Of a DNA stretch of 64,000 nt, positions 34,097 to 42,108 are shown piece after piece (position 1 is the stretch's first letter; each line of letters begins with the position of its first letter). A model generated the notes under the pieces. The model was not told the DNA's origin, ran no database searches, and was given only the letters and a program-made list of their open reading frames with translations. This DNA is from an uncultured Rhodospirillales bacterium (lineage in GTDB: Bacteria; Pseudomonadota; Alphaproteobacteria; Acetobacterales; Acetobacteraceae): positions 1-64,000 of the forward strand of contig CAILMF010000044.1 in assembly GCA_903835235.1 (NCBI GenBank), in the 5' to 3' direction. The translations under genes were made by a program, and so were the position numbers.

Positions 34097-35034
34097 TCCA
34101 CCTTCAGCCCGGCACTGACCGCCACCTGGCGCCAGCGCGCGGTTTCGCTGGCCAGCAGGCGCTGGTACTCGGCGCCGGGCAGGAAGGCGGTCTGGGCGCC
34201 CTCGGCCTCGAAGAAGCGGCCGAAGGCGGCATCGGCCAGCGCGGTGCGGATGGCGGCTTCCAGCGCGGCGCGCACCGGGGCCGGGGTGCCGCGCGGCGCC
34301 AGGATGCCCCACCAGAACTCCACCTCGAACGGAAAGCCGGCTTCCCGCACCGTCTGCGCCTGCGGAAAGGCCGGGGAGCGCGCCGGCCCGGTGGTGGCCA
34401 GCAGGCGAAGCTGGCCGGATTTCAGCGGTGCGCCCAGCGCCGGCGGGCTGCCGATGATCAGGTCGATCCGCCCGGCCAGCAGGTCCAGCGTCGCGGGGCC
34501 GAGGCCGCGATACGGCACATGCTCCATCTCCACGCCGGTGACCTGGCCGAACAGCACGCCGGAGAAGTGGTTGATGGTGCCGGGGCCGGCCGAGCCGTAG
34601 CGCAGCGGCCTGCCTCGCCCCAGCCGCACCAGCTCCGCGATGCTGGCGGCCGGCAGTTGCGGCGCGGCGGCGACGATCAGGGAGGCGGTGGCCAGCCGGG
34701 CGACGGCCTCGAACACCAGGGCCGGGTCCGGCGCGCCAGGTTGCGCCGTGGCGGTGGAGACCACCGAGAGCGAGGCGACCAGCAGCGTGTGGCCATCGGC
34801 CGGCTGCTGGGCCACGTATTGCGCGCCGATCTGCCCGCCGGCACCGGCACGGTTCTCGGCCACGAAGGGCTGGCCGAAGGCGGCCTGCAGCCGTTCCCCC
34901 AGCGCCCGGGCGATGACGTCATTCGACCCGCCGGGCGCGAAGGGGATGACGAGCCGCACCGGGCGTTCCGGCCAGCGCGGCTGGGCCAGGGCCGGCGAGG
35001 CCGCCAGCGATCCCAGCAGCGCCCGGCGCCTCAT
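34093..35034 (-). CDS. Bug-family tripartite tricarboxylate receptor (periplasmic)
   Basis: 313 aa. MRRRALLGSLAASPALAQ is the signal; RPVRLVIPFAPGGSNDVIAR and ENRAGAGG are the Bug motifs, and VPYRGLGPATLDLLAGRID marks the second lobe. It is the last gene of a six-gene leftward operon: its ATG overlaps the SucD-like stop (ATGA). It probably captures the acid that the SucC/SucD-like ligase then activates. Confidence 0.92.
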   Translation of the reverse strand: MRRRALLGSLAASPALAQPRWPERPVRLVIPFAPGGSNDVIARALGERLQAAFGQPFVAENRAGAGGQIGAQYVAQQPADGHTLLVASLSVVSTATAQPGAPDPALVFEAVARLATASLIVAAAPQLPAASIAELVRLGRGRPLRYGSAGPGTINHFSGVLFGQVTGVEMEHVPYRGLGPATLDLLAGRIDLIIGSPPALGAPLKSGQLRLLATTGPARSPAFPQAQTVREAGFPFEVEFWWGILAPRGTPAPVRAALEAAIRTALADAAFGRFFEAEGAQTAFLPGAEYQRLLASETARWRQVAVSAGLKVD

Positions 35035-35918
35035 GCGCGCTTGCCGAACAGGCCGGCGCAGCGCGCCACCAACGCTGCCGTCGTGGCGAAGACCTCGGCG
35101 CCCGCGGCTTGCAGCGCGGTGGTCTTGCTTTCCAGCGTGCCGGCGCCGCCATAGGTCAGCGCGCCGGCATGGCCCATGGCGACACCTTCCTTCGCCTCCC
35201 GCCCCGCCAGCAAGCACAGTACCGGCTTGCCGAGGGGCTTCGCGGCCAGGGCGGCGGCGAATTCCTCCTCCTCGGTGCCGCCGACCTCGCCGATCAGCAC
35301 CACCGCTTCGGTCGGGCCGTGCTGCGCCATCAGCGGCAGCAGCTCGGCGAAGCGGGTGCCCTTCACCGCGTCGCCGCCGACGCCCAGCCACAGCGACTGG
35401 CCGAGGCCGAGCTGCACCAGGCGGTAGCCGACCTCATAGGACAGCGTGCCGGACTTGGTCAGCAGCGCGACCGGCCCGGGCGCCAGGGCGACATTGGGCA
35501 GGAAGCCCAGTTTCGCCTGTCCGGGCAGGGCGATGCCCGGCGTGGAGGCACCGATCCAGGTGACACCGGCGGCCTGGGTGAGGCGCCGCAGATGCAGCGC
35601 GTCATGCACCGGCACGCCCTCCGCGATGGTCACGATGAGGCTGATGCCAGCGGCAACGGCTTCCTCCACCGCGGCGCGCGTCTCCAGCGGCGGCACCATG
35701 CAGATGCTGGCGGTGGCGCCGGTGGCGCGGGTTGCGGCGGCGCAGTCGGCGAAGAGGGGAATGCCGTCGATATCGCCGCCGGCTTCCCGCAGGCTGGTGC
35801 CGGCTGCGATGTTGGTGCCGTAGTCGCGCATCAGCTGGGTGTGGCGGCGACCCATGCGGCCGCTGGCGCCCTGCACCAGCACCGGCGTGCGGGCTGAGAA
35901 TTGCAGCAGCGGGTTCAT
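35031..35918 (-). CDS. Succinyl-CoA synthetase alpha-like CoA ligase subunit (SucD family)
   Basis: 295 aa. The N-terminal CoA-binding Rossmann domain begins RTPVLVQGASGRMGRRHTQ. ICMVPPLETRAAVEEAV and LIVTIAEGVPVHD follow. The phosphohistidine loop is VAMGHAGALTYGGAG (His about 250). With the SucC-like subunit it would form an acyl-CoA from an acid, CoA and ATP through a His-phosphate. Genuine TCA-cycle sucCD normally lies with mdh or odhAB; here partners are acyl-CoA dehydrogenases and PrpD, so a different acid is likely. Start 35918 follows the mini-ORF chain; stop overlaps the Bug start. Confidence 0.9.
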   Translation of the reverse strand: MNPLLQFSARTPVLVQGASGRMGRRHTQLMRDYGTNIAAGTSLREAGGDIDGIPLFADCAAATRATGATASICMVPPLETRAAVEEAVAAGISLIVTIAEGVPVHDALHLRRLTQAAGVTWIGASTPGIALPGQAKLGFLPNVALAPGPVALLTKSGTLSYEVGYRLVQLGLGQSLWLGVGGDAVKGTRFAELLPLMAQHGPTEAVVLIGEVGGTEEEEFAAALAAKPLGKPVLCLLAGREAKEGVAMGHAGALTYGGAGTLESKTTALQAAGAEVFATTAALVARCAGLFGKRA

Positions 35919-36022
35919 GCCGCGAACTCCGCAACGGGGTTCATACTGCGTGCTCCGCAACTGGGTTCATATTGCGTGCTCCGCAACGAGGTTCATATTG
36001 CGTGCTCCGCAACGAGGTTCAT
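35915..36022 (-). repeat. Four tandem 26-bp units, each a 9-codon mini-ORF with ATGA overlaps
   Basis: Mini-ORFs run leftwards at 35993-36022, 35967-35996, 35941-35970 and 35915-35944. They encode MNLVAEHAI, MNLVAEHAI, MNPVAEHAV and MNPVAEFAA, each followed by TGA. Every stop overlaps the next ATG by ATGA, starting with the SucC-like stop and ending at the SucD-like start. Each unit carries GCGGAG about 8 nt before the next ATG. The 26-bp period is not a multiple of three, so reading through needs termination and restart at each unit. It looks like repeated duplication of the original gene junction. Confidence 0.92.
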
Positions 36023-37170
36023 ATTGCGTGCTCCGCAACGCGGGCGATGCTGGGTTCCAGGTCCTCGAAGATGGCGATGTCCGGCCGCGCCGCAGCCAGC
36101 CAGGCGCGGGCTTCCTCGCTGCCATTGCCCACCAGGCGGGCGACGACGGGCACGCCACCGCAGGGCTGCGCCGCCAGGGCTTCCGCCAGCAGCTTGGCGA
36201 ATTCCCGCTGGTCCGTGATGCCCGCGAAGATGTTGACGAACAGCACGCGCAGGCTGGGGTGTTCGCTCAGCCATTCCAGCACGCGGATCAACCTGGCCGG
36301 GCTGCCGCGCAACTGGCCGGTGCGGATGTCCAGGAAGTTGATCGGGTGGGCGCCACGCGCGGTCAGCTCATCCACCAGCATCATGGAAAGCCCGGCGCCG
36401 GTGGTGATCAGGCCGATGCTGCCCCGGGCGTCCAGCTCCACATAGTCGAAGCCCTCATCCAGCTTGCGCAGCGCGTCCGGGTACAGCGTGGCATTGGCGC
36501 GCAGCAGGGCTTCCTGCCCGGGTTGGCGATGCAGCGCGTTGCCGTCCAGCACCAGTTTGGCATCGCCGGCAACGGCGTGGGATTCAGCGCCGGCAACGGC
36601 GTGGGATTCAGCGCCGGCAACGGCGTGCGCGCCACCGACGAAGAGCGGGTTGATTTCCGCCAGCATCAACTCTTCCGCCAGGAACAGTTTTGCCAGTTTG
36701 GCGCCCACGTCGCGCACCGCCGCGTCATCGGTCAGCGCGGCCAGCGCCGCGTTGATGCTGGCCTCATCCGGCGCGCAAAGCCGCGAGGTCGTCGCATCCA
36801 GCGCGTGGCTCTCCACCTCCACGCCACCCTCGGCGAAGAAGGTGACGCGCAGCGCGCCGGCGCCGGCGTCCAGCAATATCGAGAGGTAGCATTCGCGGCC
36901 CGTCGCCGGCGCTTCCACCAGGCAGGCATGCACCGCATGGCCCTTGATCCTGCTGCCGAGGATGCGGGCCAGCGCCGCCTGGGTCTCCGCGGCATTCCGG
37001 CACAGCGCCACGCCGCCGGCCTTGCCACGGCCGCCGACAGTAACCTGCGCCTTGACCACGCGCGCGGCTGAGGGCGCGCTCCATGCGGCATCGCGCACCA
37101 CCTCGCCCGCCGGCACCGGAATGCCGTATTGCCGCAGCAGCGCCTTGCCGTCGGCTTCCACCAGCAACAT
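36019..37170 (-). CDS. Succinyl-CoA synthetase beta-like CoA ligase subunit (SucC family)
   Basis: 383 aa, normal family length. The ATP-grasp N-domain starts LLVEADGKALLRQYGIPVPAGEV and has VKAQVTVGGRGKAGGVALCR. The metal-site strand is EINPLFVGGA. The C-domain has LITTGAGLSMMLVDEL, PINFLDIRTGQ and FVNIFAGITDQREFAK. It is the ATP-binding half of the CoA ligase. Oddity: a 24-bp tandem repeat (36565-36627) inserts two extra AVAGAESH units between EINPL and DAKLVLDG, a surface hairpin in the fold. Its ATG abuts the upstream dehydrogenase stop; its own stop starts the mini-ORF chain. Confidence 0.9.
   Translation of the reverse strand: MLLVEADGKALLRQYGIPVPAGEVVRDAAWSAPSAARVVKAQVTVGGRGKAGGVALCRNAAETQAALARILGSRIKGHAVHACLVEAPATGRECYLSILLDAGAGALRVTFFAEGGVEVESHALDATTSRLCAPDEASINAALAALTDDAAVRDVGAKLAKLFLAEELMLAEINPLFVGGAHAVAGAESHAVAGAESHAVAGDAKLVLDGNALHRQPGQEALLRANATLYPDALRKLDEGFDYVELDARGSIGLITTGAGLSMMLVDELTARGAHPINFLDIRTGQLRGSPARLIRVLEWLSEHPSLRVLFVNIFAGITDQREFAKLLAEALAAQPCGGVPVVARLVGNGSEEARAWLAAARPDIAIFEDLEPSIARVAEHAI
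36565..36627. repeat. 24-bp in-frame tandem repeat in the SucC-like gene
   Basis: Units GCCGGCAACGGCGTGG+GATTCAGC at 36565-36588 and 36589-36612 are identical; a partial third runs to 36627. On the minus strand they encode HAVAGAES repeats. Without the two extra units the protein would read INPLFVGGAHAVAGDAK, close to the family consensus spacing. Confidence 0.92.
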
Positions 37171-38337
37171 TCAAAAATACCCGAGCGCGAGGATGCCGTC
37201 GGTGTCCATGTCGCCGCTGACGATCTTGCGGCCGATCAGGTCGCGCAGCGTCTCGCTGGCACCGCCGCCGAGCGAGCCGTAGCGCGCACCGCGATAGAGC
37301 CGCGACACCGGGTATTCGTCGGTGAAGCCGAAGCCGCCATGCACCTGGATCGCCTCTCCGGTCACGCGGATCGCCATCTCGTTGGTGAAGACCTTGGCGG
37401 TCGCGGCCAGGAACGGGTCGGGGAAGGGGTTTGCGGTCCAGCAGGCGCGGTACAGCAGGCCGCGCGCGGCCTCGATGTCCTTGTACATGTCCGCCAGCTT
37501 CCAGCGGATGCCCTGGAAATCCGCGATCGGCTTGCCGAAGATCGGCCGCTCCCGCACGTATTTCACCGCCTCGTCAAACGCGCCTTCGGCCAGGCCCAGG
37601 CTGATGCTGGGGTTCAGGCAGCGCTGGGTGTTGAAGGCGCTGAGCAGCTTCTTGAAGCCATCCTCGCGGATGACGATGTTTTCGTCCGGCACTTCCAGGT
37701 CGTTGAACTGCACCTCGTGCAGGTTCTCGCCGCCCATGGTGTGGTAGGTGCCGGTTACTTCCAGGCCAGGCGTGCCCTTCTCGATCAGCACGCAGCCGAT
37801 GCCCTCGCGGCCCGGCTTGCCCTCGATGCGGGTGAACACCACGAACATGCCGGCTTCCTCGGCGCGGCTGATCAGCGTCTTCACGCCGTTGATGACCCAG
37901 CGGTCGCCCTTGCGCACCGCGTTGGTGCGGTAGTTGCGCACATCGGTGCCGGCATGCGGCTCCGTCATGCAGATGCTGAGGATGCAGTCTCCGCTGACCA
38001 CCTGCGGCAGGATGCGCTCACGGATGGAAGCCGGCGCGTAGTGGCTGATGACGCGGGTCTGCACGCCCGCCTCGCCCAGCACCGCCATGGCGGTGGGGTA
38101 ACAGACCTTGGCGATCTCCTCGAGGATCAGCGCCGTCTCGAACACCGGCAGGCCCATGCCACCGTATTCCTCCGGCACGGTCATGCCGAGCACGCCGAGT
38201 TCGGCCAACTCCTTGATGTTCTCCCAGGGGAAGGTGCCGTCCATCCAGCGCAGCGCGCGCTGGCGGAACTTTCCCTGGGCCAGCTCGCGCACGGATTCAA
38301 CCATGCGCCGCTGTTCGTCGTTGAGCTTGAACTCCAT
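37171..38337 (-). CDS. Acyl-CoA dehydrogenase
   Basis: 388 aa, full-length ACAD. MEFKLNDEQRRMVESVRELA, LGVLGMTVPEEYGGMGLP (N-domain), SICMTEPHAGTDVRNYRTNAVR (flavin and substrate loop, about 122-143), IFGKPIADFQGIRWKLADM, and the C-terminal IQVHGGFGFTDEYPVSRLYRGAR. It removes two hydrogens from an acyl-CoA at C2-C3 with FAD, passing electrons to ETF. It abuts the SucC-like ATG with no gap and follows MmgE/PrpD by 2 nt, so all are one mRNA. Confidence 0.93.
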   Translation of the reverse strand: MEFKLNDEQRRMVESVRELAQGKFRQRALRWMDGTFPWENIKELAELGVLGMTVPEEYGGMGLPVFETALILEEIAKVCYPTAMAVLGEAGVQTRVISHYAPASIRERILPQVVSGDCILSICMTEPHAGTDVRNYRTNAVRKGDRWVINGVKTLISRAEEAGMFVVFTRIEGKPGREGIGCVLIEKGTPGLEVTGTYHTMGGENLHEVQFNDLEVPDENIVIREDGFKKLLSAFNTQRCLNPSISLGLAEGAFDEAVKYVRERPIFGKPIADFQGIRWKLADMYKDIEAARGLLYRACWTANPFPDPFLAATAKVFTNEMAIRVTGEAIQVHGGFGFTDEYPVSRLYRGARYGSLGGGASETLRDLIGRKIVSGDMDTDGILALGYF

Positions 38338-38339
38338 GC

Positions 38340-39686
38340 TCACGCGGCCAGCTTCGCCAAGCCGCCGGCCAGCGCGCCGGCGCTTTCCAGCGCGCAGAGC
38401 CGGTCGAACAACCGCCCGCTGTCCAGCGGCGCGCCGGCGGCGCAATCCACGAACTTCTCGCGCAACTCATCCAGCGAAAGCGGCAGTTGTGCGTTGCCCT
38501 TGGGGAAGCGCACTTCCTGATGCAGCTCCCGCCCCGTGGTGGTGCGGATCGTCACCGTGTCGGTCAGGGCAAACACCGGCTCGATTGGGCAATGCGTGTC
38601 AGTGACGTGGACCGTCACCTTGCCATACTGCGCCCGCACCTCCGGCTGGTTGACGAACTCATCCGTCAGCTCCCGCAGGCCAACGCGGCGCGCCACCAGC
38701 GCCGAGGCCACGGCGAATTCCAGGCTGAACTTGGCCTCCAGCCCGGTCACCGGGGCGTGGTTGCGCAGCATGCTCGCCTGCGCCGTACCGATGGTGCATT
38801 CCACCGAAGCGACGTCCTCGGCGCGCAGGTTTTCCTGCGCGGTCAGCGCCAGCACGGCATCCGCGGTGCGATGCGCGGAATAGCACATCGGGTAGCGCTT
38901 GATGCTGAGCCCGGCCTCGCGGATGCGCAGCGTCTTGCCCACCTCGGCATCGCGCAGGTCGGCGGCGCCCTTGGGCGACAGCGCGGCCAGGAAGCCGGCA
39001 TGGTGTTCCAGCGCATCGGCCGCGGCGGTGAAGCCGCGCGCCACCATGCGCACCGCCTCGATGCCCGAGGCCGCCGCGCGCCCGGCGTGGAACGGCTTGG
39101 TCATGGTGCCGAAGTTGGCCACCAGGCCCGCCGCCATGCTGCCAGCCAGCGCCAGCGCGGCGCCGGTGCGTTCGGCTGAAAGCCCGTGCAGGTTGGCCAC
39201 CGCCGCGGCCGCGCCGACCGCGCCGTATACCGCCGTGGGGTGCCAGCCCTTCAGGTGCAGCGCGTCGGTCTCGCGCGCGTTCAGCTCGGCCCAGACCTCA
39301 TAGCCCACCAGGTAGGCGCGGAGCACTGCGGCGCCGGAAAGGCCGAGGCGCTCGGCCTCCGCCAGAATCGCCGGCACCAGCACGGTGGACGGGTGGCCGC
39401 CGATGGCGACGTCGTCGTAGTCCAGCGCATGGCCGGCGGTGGCGTTGATCAGCGCGGCATCGGCGCTGTAGGTCCGTGCCGGGCCGAGCAGCACGGTGGA
39501 CTCCGCAGCCGCGCTCTGGCGTTCCGCCAGCTGCGCCTGCACCAGCTTCACCACCGGCTCGTCGCGGCCGGCGATCATGGTGCCGATGACGTCGATGATC
39601 CCGCTGCGGATCACCTCCGCCACATCGGTGGGCACCACCAGGGATTGGTCGGCCGCGAAGGCGGCCAGGGTTGCGGTGAGACCCAT
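38340..39686 (-). CDS. MmgE/PrpD-family protein
   Basis: 448 aa. SGIIDVIGTMIAGRDEPVV, NATAGHALDYDDVAIGGHPSTVLVPA (about 85-110), GWHPTAVYGAVGAAAAVANL and TMTKPFHAGRAAASGI are family hallmarks, followed by KRYPMCYSAHRTADAVL. Known members are 2-methylcitrate dehydratase and cis-aconitate decarboxylase; many homologues are uncharacterised. In this operon it could dehydrate or decarboxylate a tricarboxylic-type acid before CoA activation. Two-base gaps separate it from both dehydrogenase genes. Confidence 0.9.
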   Translation of the reverse strand: MGLTATLAAFAADQSLVVPTDVAEVIRSGIIDVIGTMIAGRDEPVVKLVQAQLAERQSAAAESTVLLGPARTYSADAALINATAGHALDYDDVAIGGHPSTVLVPAILAEAERLGLSGAAVLRAYLVGYEVWAELNARETDALHLKGWHPTAVYGAVGAAAAVANLHGLSAERTGAALALAGSMAAGLVANFGTMTKPFHAGRAAASGIEAVRMVARGFTAAADALEHHAGFLAALSPKGAADLRDAEVGKTLRIREAGLSIKRYPMCYSAHRTADAVLALTAQENLRAEDVASVECTIGTAQASMLRNHAPVTGLEAKFSLEFAVASALVARRVGLRELTDEFVNQPEVRAQYGKVTVHVTDTHCPIEPVFALTDTVTIRTTTGRELHQEVRFPKGNAQLPLSLDELREKFVDCAAGAPLDSGRLFDRLCALESAGALAGGLAKLAA

Positions 39687-39688
39687 GA

Positions 39689-40879
39689 TCAGAAACTCCG
39701 GGGCATGCCGAGCACGTGCTCGCCAGTGAAACTCAGGATCAGGTTGGTCGAGATCGGCGCGATCTGCAGCAGCCGCGCCTCGCGCCACTTGCGCTCCACG
39801 TCGTATTCGCGGGCGTAGCCGAAGCCGCCATGGGTCTGCAGGCAGGCTTCGGCCGCCTGCCAGCTGGCCTCGCTGGCCAGCATCTTCGCCCAGTTCGCCT
39901 CGGGGCCGCAGGGCACGCCGGCGTCGAACATCGCCGCCGCCTTGCGCACCATCAGCTCCGCCGCCTCGGTGGCGATGTGCGCACGCGCGATGGGGAACTG
40001 GATCGCCTGGTTTTTACCAATTGGCCGGTCGAAGACCACGCGCTCATTGGCGTAGTCGGTCGCCTTCTTGACGAACCAGCGGGCGTCGCCCAGCCCCTCA
40101 TGCGCCACCAGGATGCGTTCGGCATTCATGCCGTCCAGGATGTAGCGGAAGCCCTTGCCTTCCACGCCGATCAGGTTCTCGGCGGGCACGCGCAGGTTGT
40201 CGAAGAACACCTCCGTCGTGTTGTGGTTCACCATGGCCTTCAGCGGGCGGATTTCCATGCCCTTGCCCAGGCTTTCCCGGATATCCACCAGGAAGACGCT
40301 GATGCCATCCGTCTTCTTCGCGCTGTCCTCGCGCGCCGTGGTGCGCGCCAGCAGCAGCATCAGGTCGGAATGCAGCGCGCGGCTGGTCCAGACCTTCTGG
40401 CCCGTGACGACGTAATGGTCGCCATCCCGCACCGCGCGGGTTTTTATCTTCGTGGTGTCGGTGCCGGCGGTCGGCTCCGTCACGCCAAAGGCTTGCAGGC
40501 GCAGGCTGCCATTGGCGATGCCCGGCAGATACTGCTTCTTCTGGCGTTCATTGCCGTGCCGCAGCAGCGTGCCCATGATGTACATCTGCGCATGGCAGGC
40601 GCCGGCGTTGCAGCCGCTGGCGTGGATCTCCTCCAGCACCACCCCGGCCGCGCGCACCGGCAGCCCGGCGCCGCCATATTCCTCGGGGATCAGCGCGCCG
40701 AGGAAGCCGCTTTCGGTCAGCGCGTTCACGAACTCGGTCGGGTAGGCTTCCTTCGCCTCCAGGTCGCGCCAGTACTGGCCTGGGAAGCCGGCGCAGATGC
40801 GGCGCACGCTGTCGCGAATCTCGGGCCAGTCGACGCCCATGTTCATCGTCGGCATCTCGCCGGCGCTGTGCGTATCCAT
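39689..40879 (-). CDS. Acyl-CoA dehydrogenase
   Basis: 396 aa. LGALIPEEYGGAGLPVRAAG, QAFGVTEPTAGTDTTKIKTRAV (FAD/substrate loop), GQKVWTSRALHSDLMLLLART, PIGKNQAIQFPIARAHI and LQTHGGFGYAREYDVERKWREAR are ACAD landmarks. First gene of the 34.1-40.9 kb operon; GGAGAG nine bases before the ATG at 40879. It differs strongly from the second ACAD in the operon, so the two probably act on different intermediates. In-frame ATGs 9 and 12 codons in are less well supported. Confidence 0.92.
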   Translation of the reverse strand: MDTHSAGEMPTMNMGVDWPEIRDSVRRICAGFPGQYWRDLEAKEAYPTEFVNALTESGFLGALIPEEYGGAGLPVRAAGVVLEEIHASGCNAGACHAQMYIMGTLLRHGNERQKKQYLPGIANGSLRLQAFGVTEPTAGTDTTKIKTRAVRDGDHYVVTGQKVWTSRALHSDLMLLLARTTAREDSAKKTDGISVFLVDIRESLGKGMEIRPLKAMVNHNTTEVFFDNLRVPAENLIGVEGKGFRYILDGMNAERILVAHEGLGDARWFVKKATDYANERVVFDRPIGKNQAIQFPIARAHIATEAAELMVRKAAAMFDAGVPCGPEANWAKMLASEASWQAAEACLQTHGGFGYAREYDVERKWREARLLQIAPISTNLILSFTGEHVLGMPRSF

Positions 40880-40954
40880 CGTCTTGGACTCTCCGTGTTG
40901 CCGGCATTCAAAACCCCGGCAGGGAGAGCGTCAACGAGCAGCAGGTTTGGGCGA

Positions 40955-41047
40955 CTGATTCAGACCCTTCGGCCGCGGGCCTCGGGTCATCAGACGCCGG
41001 GGCGTCTGATTCAGACCTTTCGGCCCAAGGCCTCAGGTCATCAGGCG
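40955..41047. repeat. Tandem pair of CTGATTCAGACC palindromic elements, period 51 bp
   Basis: Copies at 40955 and 41006, each CTGATTCAGACC(C/T)TTCGGCC followed by a GGCCTC-rich arm and GGTCATCAG. Located between hsp20's terminator and the dehydrogenase operon start. Related to the pair at 22774-22883. Confidence 0.8.
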
Positions 41048-41055
41048 CCGCACAC

Positions 41056-41091
41056 GAAAAAGGCGCGGGGGACGTGACCCCCCGCGCCCTT
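41056..41091 (-). terminator. Rho-independent terminator of hsp20
   Basis: On the minus strand GGCGCGGGGG - 7 nt - CCCCCGCGCC followed by TTTTTCG, 20 bp past the stop of the small heat-shock gene. Confidence 0.9.
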
Positions 41092-41110
41092 CGTCAGCTT
41101 GGCAGCGGTG

Positions 41111-41578
41111 TTACGCCGCCCGCTGTTCCTGCGGCACCGCCTGCAACTGCGGCCGGCCGTTCTGCACCTGGATGCGGCGCGGCTTCAGCGCTTCCGGCAC
41201 CACGCGCTTCAGCGAGACATTGAGCAGCCCGTGTTCCAGGTTGGCGCCGTCCACCACCATGTGGTCGGCCAGCACGAAGCGCCGCTCGAAGGCGCGGGCG
41301 GCGATGCCGCGATACAGGAAGGCGCGGCCTTCCTCATTCTGCTGGGTCCGGGCGGCGATGGTCAGGGTGTTGTCCTTCGCCGTGATCTCCACGTCATCGG
41401 GGCCGAAGCCGGCCACGGCCATGGTCAGCACGTAGCTGTCCTCGCCGGTCTTCTCGATGTTGTAGGGCGGGTAGGACTGGCTGGTCTCCGCAGTGCCGCG
41501 GGCGGTTTCCAGCTGGCGGGCCATGCGGTCGAAGCCGATGGCGGTGCGGAACAGCGGCGAGAAATCGAGAGCGTTCAT
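41111..41578 (-). CDS. Small heat-shock protein, Hsp20/IbpA family
   Basis: 155 aa. N-terminal SPLFRTAIGFDRMARQLE is typical of IbpA-like sHsps. The alpha-crystallin domain (about 38-130) has YPPYNIEKTGEDSYVLTMAVAGF, LTIAARTQQ, FLYRGIAARAFERRFVLADH and GLLNVSLKRVVPE. It is a holdase that keeps unfolded proteins soluble. The gene has its own terminator. No heat-shock sigma promoter or ROSE thermometer could be recognised with confidence upstream. Confidence 0.93.
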   Translation of the reverse strand: MNALDFSPLFRTAIGFDRMARQLETARGTAETSQSYPPYNIEKTGEDSYVLTMAVAGFGPDDVEITAKDNTLTIAARTQQNEEGRAFLYRGIAARAFERRFVLADHMVVDGANLEHGLLNVSLKRVVPEALKPRRIQVQNGRPQLQAVPQEQRAA

Positions 41579-41712
41579 TGGCGTTGGAGCCCCTTCAGGA
41601 AGCAAGGTCCGGTTGTGCCTGCGGAAACTGCCCTGCCGCCCCCGAATGGGCCGCGCCAGGTTGGTTGCCGCGCCGGGGCCCCATCAGGGCGCCCCGGTAC
41701 CCCGCCAATTGG

Positions 41713-41747
41713 AAAGCGCCGGCGCCCCTTTCAAGGGGGCCCGGCGC
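41713..41747 (-). terminator. Hairpin terminator after rpmE
   Basis: On the minus strand GCGCCGGGCCCCCT - TGAA - AGGGGCGCCGGCGC followed by TTTCC, 29 bp past the rpmE stop; stem has one internal mismatch pair. Confidence 0.75.
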
Positions 41748-41775
41748 CGCGTCTCCAACAGCCCTTGCGGGGCGG

Positions 41776-42006
41776 CTACTTCTTGGCGCGAACGCCCAGG
41801 CCGATGCCAGCGAACTTCTTGTTGAACTTGGCGACCTGGCCGCCAGTGTCCATCACGCGCTGCACGCCGGTCCAGGCCGGGTGCGACTTGGGGTCGATGT
41901 CCAGCCGCAGATTGGTCGCGGACATGCAGGACCGGGTGGTGAACTCGGTCCCATCCGTCATGATGATGTGGACGTCGTGATATTCGGGATGGATATCGGG
42001 CTTCAT
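41776..42006 (-). CDS. rpmE: 50S ribosomal protein L31
   Basis: 76 aa from ATG 42006 (MKPDIHPEYHDVHIIMTDGT), the usual family start; an in-frame ATG at 42024 would add MSDEFT. DIDPKSHPAWTG and KFNKKFAGIG follow the type without zinc-binding cysteines. A structural protein of the large subunit, at the 30S-50S bridge. Followed by a strong hairpin terminator. Confidence 0.93.
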   Translation of the reverse strand: MKPDIHPEYHDVHIIMTDGTEFTTRSCMSATNLRLDIDPKSHPAWTGVQRVMDTGGQVAKFNKKFAGIGLGVRAKK

Positions 42007-42108
42007 GGTGAACTCGTCGGACATGGCGCTGCCGAAGGCAACCGGCGACGCGGGAACGGGGCGTATAGGGTAAGGCGCCAGCGGGTGCAACCGCCTGCGC
42101 GCAGCGGT

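Noticed and set aside
35031-37170. Calling the pair the TCA-cycle sucC/sucD
   Set aside because: The context (acyl-CoA dehydrogenases, PrpD, Bug receptor) and the absence of odhA/odhB/mdh nearby make a specialised acyl-CoA ligase more likely.
41719-41747. A CCCCCTTGAAA sequence upstream of hsp20 resembling a heat-shock sigma -35 box
   Set aside because: It is the loop region of the rpmE terminator hairpin and no matching -10 lies at suitable spacing.
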